NCBI RefSeq assembly: GCF_021168475.1
Contig: NZ_JAJOZT010000006.1
Location: 62,001-126,000 of the forward strand
From: Pseudoclavibacter sp. 13-3
GTDB taxonomy: Bacteria > Actinomycetota > Actinomycetes > Actinomycetales > Microbacteriaceae
DNA: 64,000 nucleotides
Direction: 5' to 3'
Shown here: in pieces, positions 41,347 to 50,307 of the stretch
Position numbering within the stretch: position 1 is the first letter of the stretch
Layout of the letters: the number at the start of each line of letters is the position of its first letter
Position numbers and translations under genes: made by a program
Notes under the pieces: generated by a model
The model's database searches: none
What the model was told of the DNA's origin: nothing
What the model saw: only the letters and a program-made list of their open reading frames with translations

Positions 41347-42855
41347 TCAGCGCGCCAGCACGTCGACCGCGCCAGCGGCCTCGACGCCGGCCAGAGCGGT
41401 CGCCGCGATGCCGTCGCCACCGCTGGTCGCCACCGCGAGATGCACGGCCTGCGTCGGTCGAACCTCGACGGACTGTCCTGCTGAGACGTCCAGCGTGCCG
41501 ATACCGCTGTCGTCGAGCTGAACGTCGCGTGACGCGCCGTCGACCTGCACAGACACCGTCGTCGACGGTGTGCCGCTGACCTGCAGCGCCAGCTTGGCCG
41601 GAGTCGACGGCACGGCGAACGACAGCGGGGCGGTCACGGCGTCGGCGCTCTGCAACCAGGTGAAGTCGGCCTGATCGCGTGCGCCCGAGGTCACACGAGC
41701 TGCGCCCACGATCGCGGCGTCGGCCACGACTGAGATCTGGTAGTCGCCGTCGGGCAGGTCGCCGAGCGGCGAGTCCACGACGACGCCCTGCGTCAGCGAG
41801 ACGTCGAACGTGCGCGAGGCGGCGCCGCTCACGGTCACGTGCGCGACGGTGCCTTCGTCTGGCGAGAGCAGGCGAAGCACCGGCTGCGTGTCTTCCCAGC
41901 CGCTCTCGCCCGCGAGACCGGCACGATCGGCACTGCCTGCGATGTGCACTCCGGTGATGCTCTGCTGCGTCGCAGGTTGAGCGCCCGGCGCCTGCACGTC
42001 GAGGCCGCCGGCTTCGAGACCGCGTGCGGTCGACTGCTGCAGGAAGGCGGCGACTGGTGCTCGCACCGCCTGCACACGCACGAAGATCTGCTGATCGGTG
42101 GTGGTGACGGCCGAGATCGGCAGCACGCGTTCGCTGCCGGCTTCGATGTTCAGCTGGCCGGTGGTCGTCAGCAGCTGCCCTTCGCCGGTGAAGACCGTGA
42201 GCGTCACCGTCGAGGCGAGCGAGCTGGGATTGACGAGACGCACCGACGTGGAGCGCCCCACCTGCTGCGAACCACCGCCGATCCAGCTGTCGAACGTCGG
42301 GCTGGTGCACCCTGCCAGCACCGTTCCCCTGGTCTGACCGTCGTCGATTCTGGCGCCGCTGAGCACGCCCAGCTCGGACTGATGATCGGTGCTGGTGCGC
42401 ACCACGGTGCTGGCCGAGACGCCGTCACGCGTGGCGACCCGACCGGCGGTGCCGAACGGCGCGGGACTGGGCTGGCCGATGCCCTGCACCGTGAGATCGG
42501 AGTCAGAGATCGCAGCGATCGATCCGCTGCCCACCGCGTCTCCGGCATCCACCGACGTCATGGAGCCGCCGGTGCGGAACCCGACCGGGCAGACGCGGGT
42601 ACTCTCGACCGAAGCCGGAACGACGGTGCTCGCCTGACGGCTGAGGTCGACTTCGGGCGTGGTCAGCGTGGTCAGTGCCCACCCTCCGGCGGCCAGGGCG
42701 ACCACGACGACGACGGTCAGCAGCCACCGTGTGGCATGGCGGGCAGCCCGGCGCACGCCGCCGGACTGCTGCCCGCCGTTCGGCTGCTCGTCGCGCTGGG
42801 CGCTGCGAGTCTCTGACGTCATCGTGTTCGTGCGTTCGGATGCTGCATCAGACAT
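41347..42855 (-). CDS. DUF5719-family secreted/membrane-anchored protein
   Basis: A 502-residue protein with one N-terminal transmembrane helix (WLLTVVVVVALAAGGWAL, residues of about 44-61) and a large extracytoplasmic part of repeated beta-rich segments, rich in Thr, Ser and Val. Two conserved cysteines (residues of about 89 and 183) could form a disulfide. It resembles DUF5719, a family usually encoded next to the GT2 membrane glycosyltransferase and whiB2; its function is unknown, but an envelope role is likely. The start overlaps the end of the upstream GT2 gene by eight bases. Confidence 0.75.
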   Translation of the reverse strand: MSDAASERTNTMTSETRSAQRDEQPNGGQQSGGVRRAARHATRWLLTVVVVVALAAGGWALTTLTTPEVDLSRQASTVVPASVESTRVCPVGFRTGGSMTSVDAGDAVGSGSIAAISDSDLTVQGIGQPSPAPFGTAGRVATRDGVSASTVVRTSTDHQSELGVLSGARIDDGQTRGTVLAGCTSPTFDSWIGGGSQQVGRSTSVRLVNPSSLASTVTLTVFTGEGQLLTTTGQLNIEAGSERVLPISAVTTTDQQIFVRVQAVRAPVAAFLQQSTARGLEAGGLDVQAPGAQPATQQSITGVHIAGSADRAGLAGESGWEDTQPVLRLLSPDEGTVAHVTVSGAASRTFDVSLTQGVVVDSPLGDLPDGDYQISVVADAAIVGAARVTSGARDQADFTWLQSADAVTAPLSFAVPSTPAKLALQVSGTPSTTVSVQVDGASRDVQLDDSGIGTLDVSAGQSVEVRPTQAVHLAVATSGGDGIAATALAGVEAAGAVDVLAR

Positions 42856-45658
42856 CGTCGACGTCTCCTTCCAGCAGCGAGAGTGCCGACGACGTCTCGG
42901 CGTCGCGCAGTCGGCCCGTCGGCAGGCTCAGCGCGAGGAAGAGCAGCAGCACGATCGCCTGCGGCACGACGAGCCACCAGACGCTCGGCCCGGACGCCGT
43001 CACGGCGGCCGAGCCGGTGACGCGCCACAGCTGACCGATGTCGCTGCGCCCTGCGGGTTCGAGGGCGGTGTTGGCGTCGAGCACCGAGCTCACACGATCG
43101 GTCGAGACGCCGGATTCGGCGGCGCGCAGCAGCACGAAACGAGCGCCCATCTGGTTCAGCGCGTCTGTGGGATCGTAGCCGCTGTAGCTTGCCAGATTCG
43201 ACACGGTCGACTCGACCTGCTGCCGGCCGTCGTCGAGGCTTCGCGCACTGATCATCTGACGGTGCCTGCCCTGCAGGGTGCCGAAGAAGGCCGACGGCGT
43301 CGTCGTCGCGTCGAATGATCCATCGGGGTTCGCGACGATCTCGAGCACACGACCGCCGGGGGCGTTGCGCTCTTCGGCCTGGACCAGTGCGGGTGCGGTG
43401 TTCGTCACCGCCCCGACGGCACCGCCCTGGCTGATCGTCAGTGCGACCGGAGCGGCGATACCCGCTGCGACGCCGCAGATGGCGACGGCTGCCGCCGTCT
43501 TTGCGAGACCGGCCCGCGCACCGATGAATGTGCCGGAGATCGCCACCAGCAGGAACAGCATCGCCACGGAGAGCAGCGGGGCCGCGTCCCAGGTGCTCGG
43601 CAGGCCGAAGACTCGGGTCGAAGTGAGGCCTGAGAACACGACGGCCAGCGCACCGGTCGCCACGAACAGCACGAGCCCGGTGAGAATGCGCCCCCAGCGG
43701 TGAGTGAAGAGACCCACCAGAGCGATGGCGATGAGCACAGCCGCCGAGATCGCGGCAACGCCCTGCGCGACCAGCGGGTGCCCGTCGAGGGCTGGGACCA
43801 GGGTCTGCCAGAGCCAGGGAGCGGAGCCGGGCAGCAGCAGGTCAAGCGGCTCGCCACGACCGCTCGAGGGCAGCGAGCCGCCGATCGAGAGAAGGCCCAG
43901 CCAGTCGTGGGTCACGAACGCGTCACGCACCGGACCCGCCCAGACCGCGAGGCTGGGGATCACCACAGCCCAGAGCGACCGCAGCAGGCGGCGTGCGAAG
44001 ACCGACCAGACGATGATGCCCACCAGCACGACGAGCCAGCCGATCGGCGAGCATGCGCTCAGCAGCGCGAGCCAGAGACCGGCGGCTGCGGCACGACCGA
44101 TCGACCGCTCGCGCCCGTTTCCGGGGCGGGCCACGGCGAGCAGAGAGCCGATGGCCATCGGCAGCACGATGTGAAAGACCATCGGCGACAGATCTCCCGA
44201 GACCAGGGCCTGCACGAACACCGGAGCCAGCGCCCAGACGATGCCGCCGACGATACGCACCCACGACGTCTTCGAGAGCGCCCGCATCAGATACCACCCG
44301 GAGACGAAGGCGAGCGGCATCGCCGTGAGCAGCAGGATGACGATCGCCGTCGACGGATGCCAGAACGTGAGCACAGAGAGCAGCGTCCACAGGGCGGAGT
44401 TCGGATCGGTCACCAGGCCGGTGTCGACGGCGCCGAAATGCTGCAGCGAGAACAGCGAGACGAAGCTCGCCCACCAGTCAGGCCGCAGCGGCTCGACGGC
44501 CCCTCCAGAGACCTCGCCGGCGGCGATCAGGCGCCACAGCAGCAGCACGTTGAACGCCCACAGGGCGAGCGCGGCCAGGGGTGCCTTCGACCGCCAGAAC
44601 GGCACAGTGTCATCATCGTCGACGTCGCCGTCGATGAAGAGGGCCTCTTCGCGCTGATCAGCACGCAGCCGGTTCACACTGCCTGCTGAGAGCAGCAGCG
44701 GTTCAATGGCCGACCACGGTGCGACCGAGGTATCAGCGATGCGTCGGCGATGAGCAGCGACACGCCCGCGGCTGAACATGGCGGTGACCGTGGCCGCCCA
44801 CTCTCCTGCGATCAGCGCGGGACGCTTGTCGAAGAGATGCTGCAGCGTTCGCCCGAACGCGATGAAGGGCAGCGCCAGCCACAGGAACACGGCACTCGTC
44901 CCGCTCGTGTAGCTGAGGCGACGGTACAGCTGGGCCCAGCGAACCTGACGATACTTCGGCCGGCGCGTTCTGGCGGCAGGCGTGCTGCTGCGTTCGCTGA
45001 GACGATGATGCGCCACGCGGGCCGACGGCACCGTAACGACGCGGGCTCCGGCCAAGCGTGCGCGGATGCCGAGGTCGAGCCCGTCATCGCTGAAGGCCAG
45101 GTTGGTGTCGAGGCCGCCGAGGCGCTTCCAGAGTCCGCCTTGGACGAGCATGCCGGCGGTGCCCACTGCGAGCACGTCGGACTGCGTGTCGAACTGCGCC
45201 TGGTCGAGCTCGCCCGCAGCGGGGCTGACCTTCTCGCCTCGGGTCGTCATGGTGAGACCGAACTCGTCGAGGTGATCGGGACGATCTGCATCGATCAGTT
45301 TCGGTCCGAGCAGCAGCGCGCTCGGCGAGCGGTCGTGCTCGGAGAGCAGCTGGGCGAGTGCCGTGGGCTCAGGGGTGCTGTCGTCGTGCAGCAGCCAGAG
45401 CCAGTCGTCGTCCTGCAGGTCGGGGATGACGGCGTCGACGGCGTTGCCGACCGCAGCGCCGAACGAGGTGTCGGATCCGGTGCGAACGATGTAGTTGACT
45501 CCGCCGGCCCGGGCGACGGCTGCGGAATCGTCGGTGGATGCCGTGTCGACGACGATGACCGGCGCCCGCAGCGTCTGCTGGCGCAGACCCGTGAGCGTGT
45601 CAGCGAGCTGTGACGCACCATTGTGCACCACGACGACGGCGAAAATGCGTGCGCTCAT
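42848..45658 (-). CDS. Large membrane glycosyltransferase, GT2 domain plus multi-helix domain
   Basis: A 936-residue two-part protein. Residues of about 1-240 form a GT2 domain with VVVVHNGASQLADTL, the nucleotide-sugar Asp in LWLLHDDSTPEPTAL and FSDDGLDLGIRARLAG. The rest is a membrane domain of at least ten helices, with WALAPVFVQALVSGDLSPMV, and one large extracellular loop near the end (residues of about 745-890) that ends before the final helix. Such fusions transfer a sugar from a nucleotide donor to a membrane-bound or exported acceptor. The acceptor is unknown, but it lies just downstream of whiB2 and upstream of DUF5719. Confidence 0.85.
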   Translation of the reverse strand: MSARIFAVVVVHNGASQLADTLTGLRQQTLRAPVIVVDTASTDDSAAVARAGGVNYIVRTGSDTSFGAAVGNAVDAVIPDLQDDDWLWLLHDDSTPEPTALAQLLSEHDRSPSALLLGPKLIDADRPDHLDEFGLTMTTRGEKVSPAAGELDQAQFDTQSDVLAVGTAGMLVQGGLWKRLGGLDTNLAFSDDGLDLGIRARLAGARVVTVPSARVAHHRLSERSSTPAARTRRPKYRQVRWAQLYRRLSYTSGTSAVFLWLALPFIAFGRTLQHLFDKRPALIAGEWAATVTAMFSRGRVAAHRRRIADTSVAPWSAIEPLLLSAGSVNRLRADQREEALFIDGDVDDDDTVPFWRSKAPLAALALWAFNVLLLWRLIAAGEVSGGAVEPLRPDWWASFVSLFSLQHFGAVDTGLVTDPNSALWTLLSVLTFWHPSTAIVILLLTAMPLAFVSGWYLMRALSKTSWVRIVGGIVWALAPVFVQALVSGDLSPMVFHIVLPMAIGSLLAVARPGNGRERSIGRAAAAGLWLALLSACSPIGWLVVLVGIIVWSVFARRLLRSLWAVVIPSLAVWAGPVRDAFVTHDWLGLLSIGGSLPSSGRGEPLDLLLPGSAPWLWQTLVPALDGHPLVAQGVAAISAAVLIAIALVGLFTHRWGRILTGLVLFVATGALAVVFSGLTSTRVFGLPSTWDAAPLLSVAMLFLLVAISGTFIGARAGLAKTAAAVAICGVAAGIAAPVALTISQGGAVGAVTNTAPALVQAEERNAPGGRVLEIVANPDGSFDATTTPSAFFGTLQGRHRQMISARSLDDGRQQVESTVSNLASYSGYDPTDALNQMGARFVLLRAAESGVSTDRVSSVLDANTALEPAGRSDIGQLWRVTGSAAVTASGPSVWWLVVPQAIVLLLFLALSLPTGRLRDAETSSALSLLEGDVDDV

Positions 45659-45674
45659 CTAGGGCTGCTGCCTT

Positions 45675-45992
45675 TCAGACTGCACGCCTTCTGAGCTTTC
45701 TGCGCTCACGTTCACTCAGACCACCCCAGATACCGAATCGCTCATCATTCTGAAGAGCATACTCAAGGCACTGAGCGCGAACCTCACAGGAAGAGCAGAT
45801 GCGCTTGGCATCGCGGGTCGAGCCGCCCTTCTCGGGAAAGAACGCCTCGGGGTCGGTCTGCGCACACAGCGCCTCGGACTGCCACTCGAGCACACCCTCT
45901 TCACGGTCGAAGCCCGTATAACCGGCCACGCCGCGCAGAATGGGATCGTCGAACCAGTCGTCAGGCACCGCGCTGAGATGCTGCTCGGCCAT
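45675..45992 (-). CDS. whiB2: WhiB2-type Fe-S transcriptional regulator
   Basis: A 105-residue WhiB-like protein of the WhiB2/WhmD group, required for septation in mycobacteria and Streptomyces (WhiB). Cluster cysteines are at residues 43, 66, 69 and 75 in the pattern CAQTDPEAFFPEKGG ... CSSCEVRAQC; the turn is GIWGG and the basic tail is ERERRKLRRR. An N-terminal extension of about 35 acidic residues is typical for this group. AAGGAGG lies eight bases before the ATG. The promoter carries an 18-bp palindrome. First gene of a unit with the GT2 and DUF5719 genes. Confidence 0.93.
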   Translation of the reverse strand: MAEQHLSAVPDDWFDDPILRGVAGYTGFDREEGVLEWQSEALCAQTDPEAFFPEKGGSTRDAKRICSSCEVRAQCLEYALQNDERFGIWGGLSERERRKLRRRAV

Positions 45993-46041
45993 GCAGGTGC
46001 CTCCTTCTGTGCAGATGGTGTGTAGGCAATTCGACCTGTCT

Positions 46042-46071
46042 AATTACACCCGTGTAATTCCTCCGAGTCAA
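46042..46071 (-). promoter_or_regulatory. whiB2 promoter with overlapping palindromic operator
   Basis: On the minus strand TTGACT (46071-46066) and TGTAAT (46048-46043) are separated by 17 bases, a good vegetative promoter. A perfect palindrome AATTACAC-CC-GTGTAATT (46042-46059) covers the -10 and spacer. The half-site TTACAC fits the BldD half-site TNACNC, but the centre is two bases rather than one. A repressor site is the simplest reading. Confidence 0.65.
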
Positions 46072-46174
46072 GTCGGGCCGTATCGAATCCCGGCCCGCCG
46101 ACAGGCAGCCGTCGACGTCGCATCCTCGAGACGGCGCCAGACCCTCTGCTCCGCGTCGGCGAGACGCCAGTCGG

Positions 46175-46180
46175 TATAGT
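46175..46180 (+). promoter_or_regulatory. -10 element for leaderless galE
   Basis: TATAGT lies eight bases before the ATG at 46189; no ribosome site is present. Confidence 0.45.
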
Positions 46181-46188
46181 TGGCTCCT

Positions 46189-47172
46189 ATGGGAACTCTG
46201 ATTACCGGCGGTGCCGGATACATCGGCGCACATGTCGTGCGCCTGCTGCAGGAACGCGACGAGCACGTCGTGGTCGTCGATGATCTGACGACCGGGGCCG
46301 CCGATCGAGTCGGTGACGCCACGCTGCATCAGTTCGACATCTCGGCAGCCGGGGCGAACGAGCGCCTCGCCGACATCATGCGCGACGAGCAGATCGACTC
46401 CGTCGTCCACTTCGCCGCGAAGAAGCAGGTCGGCGAATCAGTGGAGCGCCCACTCTGGTACTACCGTCAGAATCTCGACGGGCTGAACAACGTGCTGCAG
46501 GCCATGGTCGACGCCGACGCGCAGAACATCGTCTTCTCGTCATCGGCCGCCGTCTACGGCGAGCCCGACGTGGCCGTCGTGCCCGAAGACGTCGTCTGCC
46601 GACCGATCAACCCCTACGGCCAGACCAAGTTCGCCGGCGAGTGGCTGATCGACGCCGTCGCTCGTGCCCATGGCATCCACGTCGCCAAACTGCGTTACTT
46701 CAACGTCGCCGGATCCGGCTGGGACGACCTCGGCGATCCAGCCGTCCTGAACCTCGTGCCCATGGTGTTCGACCGCATCGCACAGGGCAAGGCTCCGCTC
46801 ATCTTCGGCGACGACTACCCCACCCCTGATGGCACCTGCGTGCGCGATTACATTCACGTCTACGATCTCGCCGACGCCCATCTGGCTGCACTCGCCTACC
46901 TCAAGCGCGACGACCGCCCTGAATCGACCTTCAACATCGGCACCGGCAGCGGCTTCAGCGTGCGCCAGGTGGTCGATGAGATCCTGAAGGTCACCGAGAG
47001 CGATCTGGCGCCCGAGGTGCGCGGCCGCCGAGCCGGCGATCCGCCGCAGCTCATCGCCGACAGCTCGCGAGTGAACCAGGTGCTGGGCTGGCACGCCAGC
47101 CACGACCTGTCTGATATCGTGACGAGCGCCTGGCAGGCCTGGCTCGTGGACCACCCAGCCAGCGAGGCCTGA
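46189..47172 (+). CDS. galE: UDP-glucose 4-epimerase
   Basis: GalE interconverts UDP-glucose and UDP-galactose with bound NAD, supplying galactose for envelope glycans. The 327-residue SDR protein has the NAD motif LITGGAGYIGAHVVRLL at the N-terminus, VDDLTTG, HFAAKKQVGESV, the catalytic Ser region SSSAAVYGEP and the YxxxK pair in NPYGQTKFAGEW, then LRYFNVAGS and CVRDYIHVYDLADAH. ATG 46189 is chosen over an in-frame TTG at 46180 because of the leaderless -10 element and the family start. Followed by a GT4 glycosyltransferase. Confidence 0.95.
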   Translation: MGTLITGGAGYIGAHVVRLLQERDEHVVVVDDLTTGAADRVGDATLHQFDISAAGANERLADIMRDEQIDSVVHFAAKKQVGESVERPLWYYRQNLDGLNNVLQAMVDADAQNIVFSSSAAVYGEPDVAVVPEDVVCRPINPYGQTKFAGEWLIDAVARAHGIHVAKLRYFNVAGSGWDDLGDPAVLNLVPMVFDRIAQGKAPLIFGDDYPTPDGTCVRDYIHVYDLADAHLAALAYLKRDDRPESTFNIGTGSGFSVRQVVDEILKVTESDLAPEVRGRRAGDPPQLIADSSRVNQVLGWHASHDLSDIVTSAWQAWLVDHPASEA

Positions 47173-47236
47173 GGCCTGGCCCGCGCCGCATCCCACATTC
47201 ACCGACAACACATGCGATGATCGCACAGGAGGACAG

Positions 47237-48373
47237 ATGACGCAGCTTCGCGTGGTCATCGACAATCTCTTCGATGCCGACCCCAGCGGAGTGACCCGAT
47301 ACACCACCGAGATCACGCGCGCGCTCATTCGCACCGCAGAGAACGGCGACTCGGTCACCGGCGTCATCGCCTCGCACCCGCAGCAGCTCATCAGCAGACT
47401 CGAGGCCCAGCTCCCGGGCCTCGACCGGCTCATCCGCCTGCCGGCCAGCAGCAGCCAGCTCGCGCTCGCCTGGAACATGGGCATTCCGCCCAGGCTGCTC
47501 AGCGATGGCACGACGCACTCGCCGACGATGCTGGCCCCGTTCTTCTCGCACAACCGTCTGCTCGAGCCCGGTGTGCAGACCGTCGTGACCCTGCACTCCG
47601 GTGCGATCTGGACGGCTCCCGAAACACTCTCACGCCGTGAGCGCATGCGCATCGGCCGCCTGCTGAAACTGACCGAACGATACGCCGACGCGATCGTGGT
47701 GACGCATCACGAGCTGGCGCATCTGGTCGATCAGAACACCCGCATGGGTGACCGTGTGCAGGTCGTGCCGGTCTCTCCGTCGCGACATCTCGTCGCCCGT
47801 GGCTCGGTTGCCGGGCGGGCCAGAGAGCTCGGATACCCAGATCGGTTTCTGATCGCATTCGCCAGTGAACGACCGGCCAGTCTGCGTCTGCTGCTGGCCG
47901 CCTATGCGCAGGCACAGATCGATGAGCCGCTGCTGCTCATCGGCCGCCAGGATCCCGGTCAGACGCCGGCGTCGCGAATCATCGCCGACTCCGGCCTCAA
48001 CGCCGATCAGGTGCGGCTGCTCGGTGAAGTCGACGACGAGGCTCTCGCCGTGCTCAACACACGGGCGAACGCGCTGGTCTATCTCGGTGATGCAGACGCC
48101 CTCGGACTGCCCCTGTTCGACGCGATGGTGGCTCGCACCCCGGTCATCTACCCCGAGTCCGAGTCGCTGCTCGAGGTCACCGGAGGCGCCGGTCTCGGGG
48201 TGCCGCTGGAGGGTTCGTCGTTGGTCGACGGCATGGCGGCTGCGATGCGCACCGTCGTGACTGACAAAGAGGCCGTCAAGCGTCTCGGCCAGGAAGGCGC
48301 AGACCGCGCCCGCTCGTTCACTTGGGAGGATTCGGCGCGGGCCATCTGGGCTCTGCACCGAAGTCTCACCTGA
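47237..48373 (+). CDS. GT4-type glycosyltransferase
   Basis: A 378-residue glycosyltransferase of the GT-B fold. The N-terminal half (VVIDNLFDADPSGVTRYTTEI, VVTLHSGAIWTAP) binds the acceptor; the C-terminal half has FLIAFASERPASLRLLLAAY, LIGRQDPGQTP, VRLLGEVDDEALAVLN and the donor-binding region LGLPLFDAMVARTPVIYPESESLLEV. The usual E-x7-E motif is weak here: the first position is Asp (LFDAM). Donor and acceptor are unknown. ATG with AGGAGG upstream. Lies 64 bases after galE on the same strand, so both could be co-transcribed. Confidence 0.82.
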   Translation: MTQLRVVIDNLFDADPSGVTRYTTEITRALIRTAENGDSVTGVIASHPQQLISRLEAQLPGLDRLIRLPASSSQLALAWNMGIPPRLLSDGTTHSPTMLAPFFSHNRLLEPGVQTVVTLHSGAIWTAPETLSRRERMRIGRLLKLTERYADAIVVTHHELAHLVDQNTRMGDRVQVVPVSPSRHLVARGSVAGRARELGYPDRFLIAFASERPASLRLLLAAYAQAQIDEPLLLIGRQDPGQTPASRIIADSGLNADQVRLLGEVDDEALAVLNTRANALVYLGDADALGLPLFDAMVARTPVIYPESESLLEVTGGAGLGVPLEGSSLVDGMAAAMRTVVTDKEAVKRLGQEGADRARSFTWEDSARAIWALHRSLT

Positions 48374-48468
48374 TCTGTCTCAGGCCCGTCGCCATGATCG
48401 GCCGCGCGGTCGTCGGGCGGCGCGGGGCAGGTCGGTCTCGACTCCGCACCGTGCCTCGGGCCGACGCC

Positions 48469-49791
48469 TCAGTTCTCGCCGCGCGACCGGGCGATCACGT
48501 CGGCCACTGCGGCATCCACCTTCGACCAGTCGAGATTCGACTCGGGGAAATCGGGCGGTACCAGCTCCAGGCTGTTGATCGGCTGCTTGCGCGACTTGTC
48601 GGCCAGCGCGACCAGCGCGCCGATGGAATTGCGCGGGGCGTCGGTGTTCACGAAGTCGGGGCTCGCCTCGGCGATCTGCTGAAAGTTCGTGAGCAGCGTC
48701 TGCGGGGTGAACTGCTGGATCAACGCCTCTTGCACCTGCCGTTGACGACGCATGCGATCCCAGTCGCTGGTCGTCTTCCGGCTGCGCGCGTACCAGAGCG
48801 CCGTCTCGCCGTTCATGTGCTGGCGGCCGGCCTCGACCGAGCCGTGGTAGACGTGGTGGGTGTCGCTGCCGTCGACGAAGTCGAGATGCTCGGTGACGTC
48901 GATGTCGACACCGCCGAGCGCGTCGACCATCTTCGAGAAACCGTTCATGTCGATCATCACGTAGTAGGGAATGCGAAGCCCCGTGACGCCCGATGCGATG
49001 TCTTTCATCGCCTGGATGCCCTGTTGAAAGCCGGTGTCATCGTGGATGTCGGGGTACAGCCCCGTTTTGACCTGTGTGGCGTAGGTGTAACCGCCGTTGG
49101 CCTTCCACGACCGCGGGTAGACCCCCTTCAGCGGAGACCCATCTGGCAGTCGCACCGGATGCAGGTCGCGCGGGATGCCGATGATCGCCGCCTGCCCCGT
49201 CTTCGCGTCGACGCTCACGACCGAGATCGAGTCGGGGCGCATGCCCTCGCGCCCTTCGCCCGAGTCAGCGCCGAGCAGCAGGAAATTGTATCGGCCGTCG
49301 ACCTCTTCGAGCTGCCCCTGCCCCGTGAACAGGTCGTCGAAGAGCGACCGCGCCGAGCCGATGTACTGCACGGCCCCGTAGGCGCCGAAGAGCGCCGCGG
49401 CCAGACCGACGACGGTGACGAGGCTCAACGCCGCACGTGCACCCGGCCGCACGCGACCGATCTTGGCCGTGCGAAAGGTGTCGACGGTGAGCAGAGCCCA
49501 GAGCAGCACCCAGGCGACGATGACCACCTGAAGCGCAGTCAGCGTCCAGACGTTGAGCGCCGTGGAGGTGAAGCCGGCGAGGTCGCTCTTCGACCAGATC
49601 AGCGCACCGATCGCGCCGACGACCATGATCAGCCATGCTCCGAAGCCGATGCGGCCGAGCCGTCGATTGCCGGTCAGCAGCTGCGGGGTGCCCGGCAGCA
49701 GAAAGTTGAGCACGACGAGCCACCAGGCGCGACGCCGCATCAGCGGCTCATCGGTCTGGTTCGGGGTGCGCAGTGGGGTCTGGTAGGTCAT
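48469..49791 (-). CDS. LytR-CpsA-Psr (LCP) family glycopolymer ligase
   Basis: LCP proteins attach teichoic acid, arabinogalactan or capsule polymers to peptidoglycan from a polyprenyl donor. The 440-residue protein has four hydrophobic segments in the first 140 residues, then the extracellular LCP domain: NFLLLGADSGEG, RPDSISVVSVDAKTG, IGIPRDLHPV, GGVDIDVTEHLDF and ALWYARSRKTTSDWDRMRRQ, with the pyrophosphate-binding Arg and Asp residues kept. ATG 49791 lies one base after the purE stop, so it is co-transcribed with birA-PH-purK-purE. Four N-terminal helices instead of one is a feature of this actinobacterial subgroup. Confidence 0.9.
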   Translation of the reverse strand: MTYQTPLRTPNQTDEPLMRRRAWWLVVLNFLLPGTPQLLTGNRRLGRIGFGAWLIMVVGAIGALIWSKSDLAGFTSTALNVWTLTALQVVIVAWVLLWALLTVDTFRTAKIGRVRPGARAALSLVTVVGLAAALFGAYGAVQYIGSARSLFDDLFTGQGQLEEVDGRYNFLLLGADSGEGREGMRPDSISVVSVDAKTGQAAIIGIPRDLHPVRLPDGSPLKGVYPRSWKANGGYTYATQVKTGLYPDIHDDTGFQQGIQAMKDIASGVTGLRIPYYVMIDMNGFSKMVDALGGVDIDVTEHLDFVDGSDTHHVYHGSVEAGRQHMNGETALWYARSRKTTSDWDRMRRQRQVQEALIQQFTPQTLLTNFQQIAEASPDFVNTDAPRNSIGALVALADKSRKQPINSLELVPPDFPESNLDWSKVDAAVADVIARSRGEN

Positions 49792-49792
49792 C

Positions 49793-50296
49793 TCAGCCGA
49801 GTGAGCGCTGCAGTCGGGCGTTCTTCTGCTCGACCAGCTCTTCGAGTTCCACGGCGTAGTCGTGCAGCTGGTCGCGCAGGGCGACGTCAGAGGCGCCGAG
49901 GATGCGCACGGCCAGCAGCCCGGCGTTGAACGCATTGCCGATGGCGACAGTGGCCACCGGGATGCCCGCAGGCATCTGCACGATCGAGAGCAGCGAATCG
50001 AGACCGTCCAGCTTCGCCAGCGGCACCGGGACTCCGATGACGGGCAGCTCGGTCACCGCGGCGAGCATGCCGGGCAGATGTGCAGCGCCGCCGGCGCCCG
50101 CGATGATGACCCGCAGACCACGGCCGGACGCAGCCGAGCCGAACTCCATCAGCCGACGCGGGGTGCGATGCGCAGAGACCACTTCGACCTCGTGCGCGAT
50201 GCCGAAGCGGTCAAGCGCCTCGACCGCCTTCGACATGACCGGCCAGTCGGAGTCGGATCCCATCACAATGGCGACTTTGGGGTTCACAGCTGTCAT
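49793..50296 (-). CDS. purE: N5-carboxyaminoimidazole ribonucleotide mutase
   Basis: PurE class I converts N5-CAIR to CAIR in purine synthesis, after PurK. The 167-residue protein has [14 protein letters not shown], the substrate region [29 protein letters not shown] and [14 protein letters not shown]. Length and motifs are typical. Eleven bases after purK. Part of the birA-PH-purK-purE-LCP run. Confidence 0.96.
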   Translation of the reverse strand: MTAVNPKVAIVMGSDSDWPVMSKAVEALDRFGIAHEVEVVSAHRTPRRLMEFGSAASGRGLRVIIAGAGGAAHLPGMLAAVTELPVIGVPVPLAKLDGLDSLLSIVQMPAGIPVATVAIGNAFNAGLLAVRILGASDVALRDQLHDYAVELEELVEQKNARLQRSLG

Positions 50297-50307
50297 GACA
50301 CCCCAGA

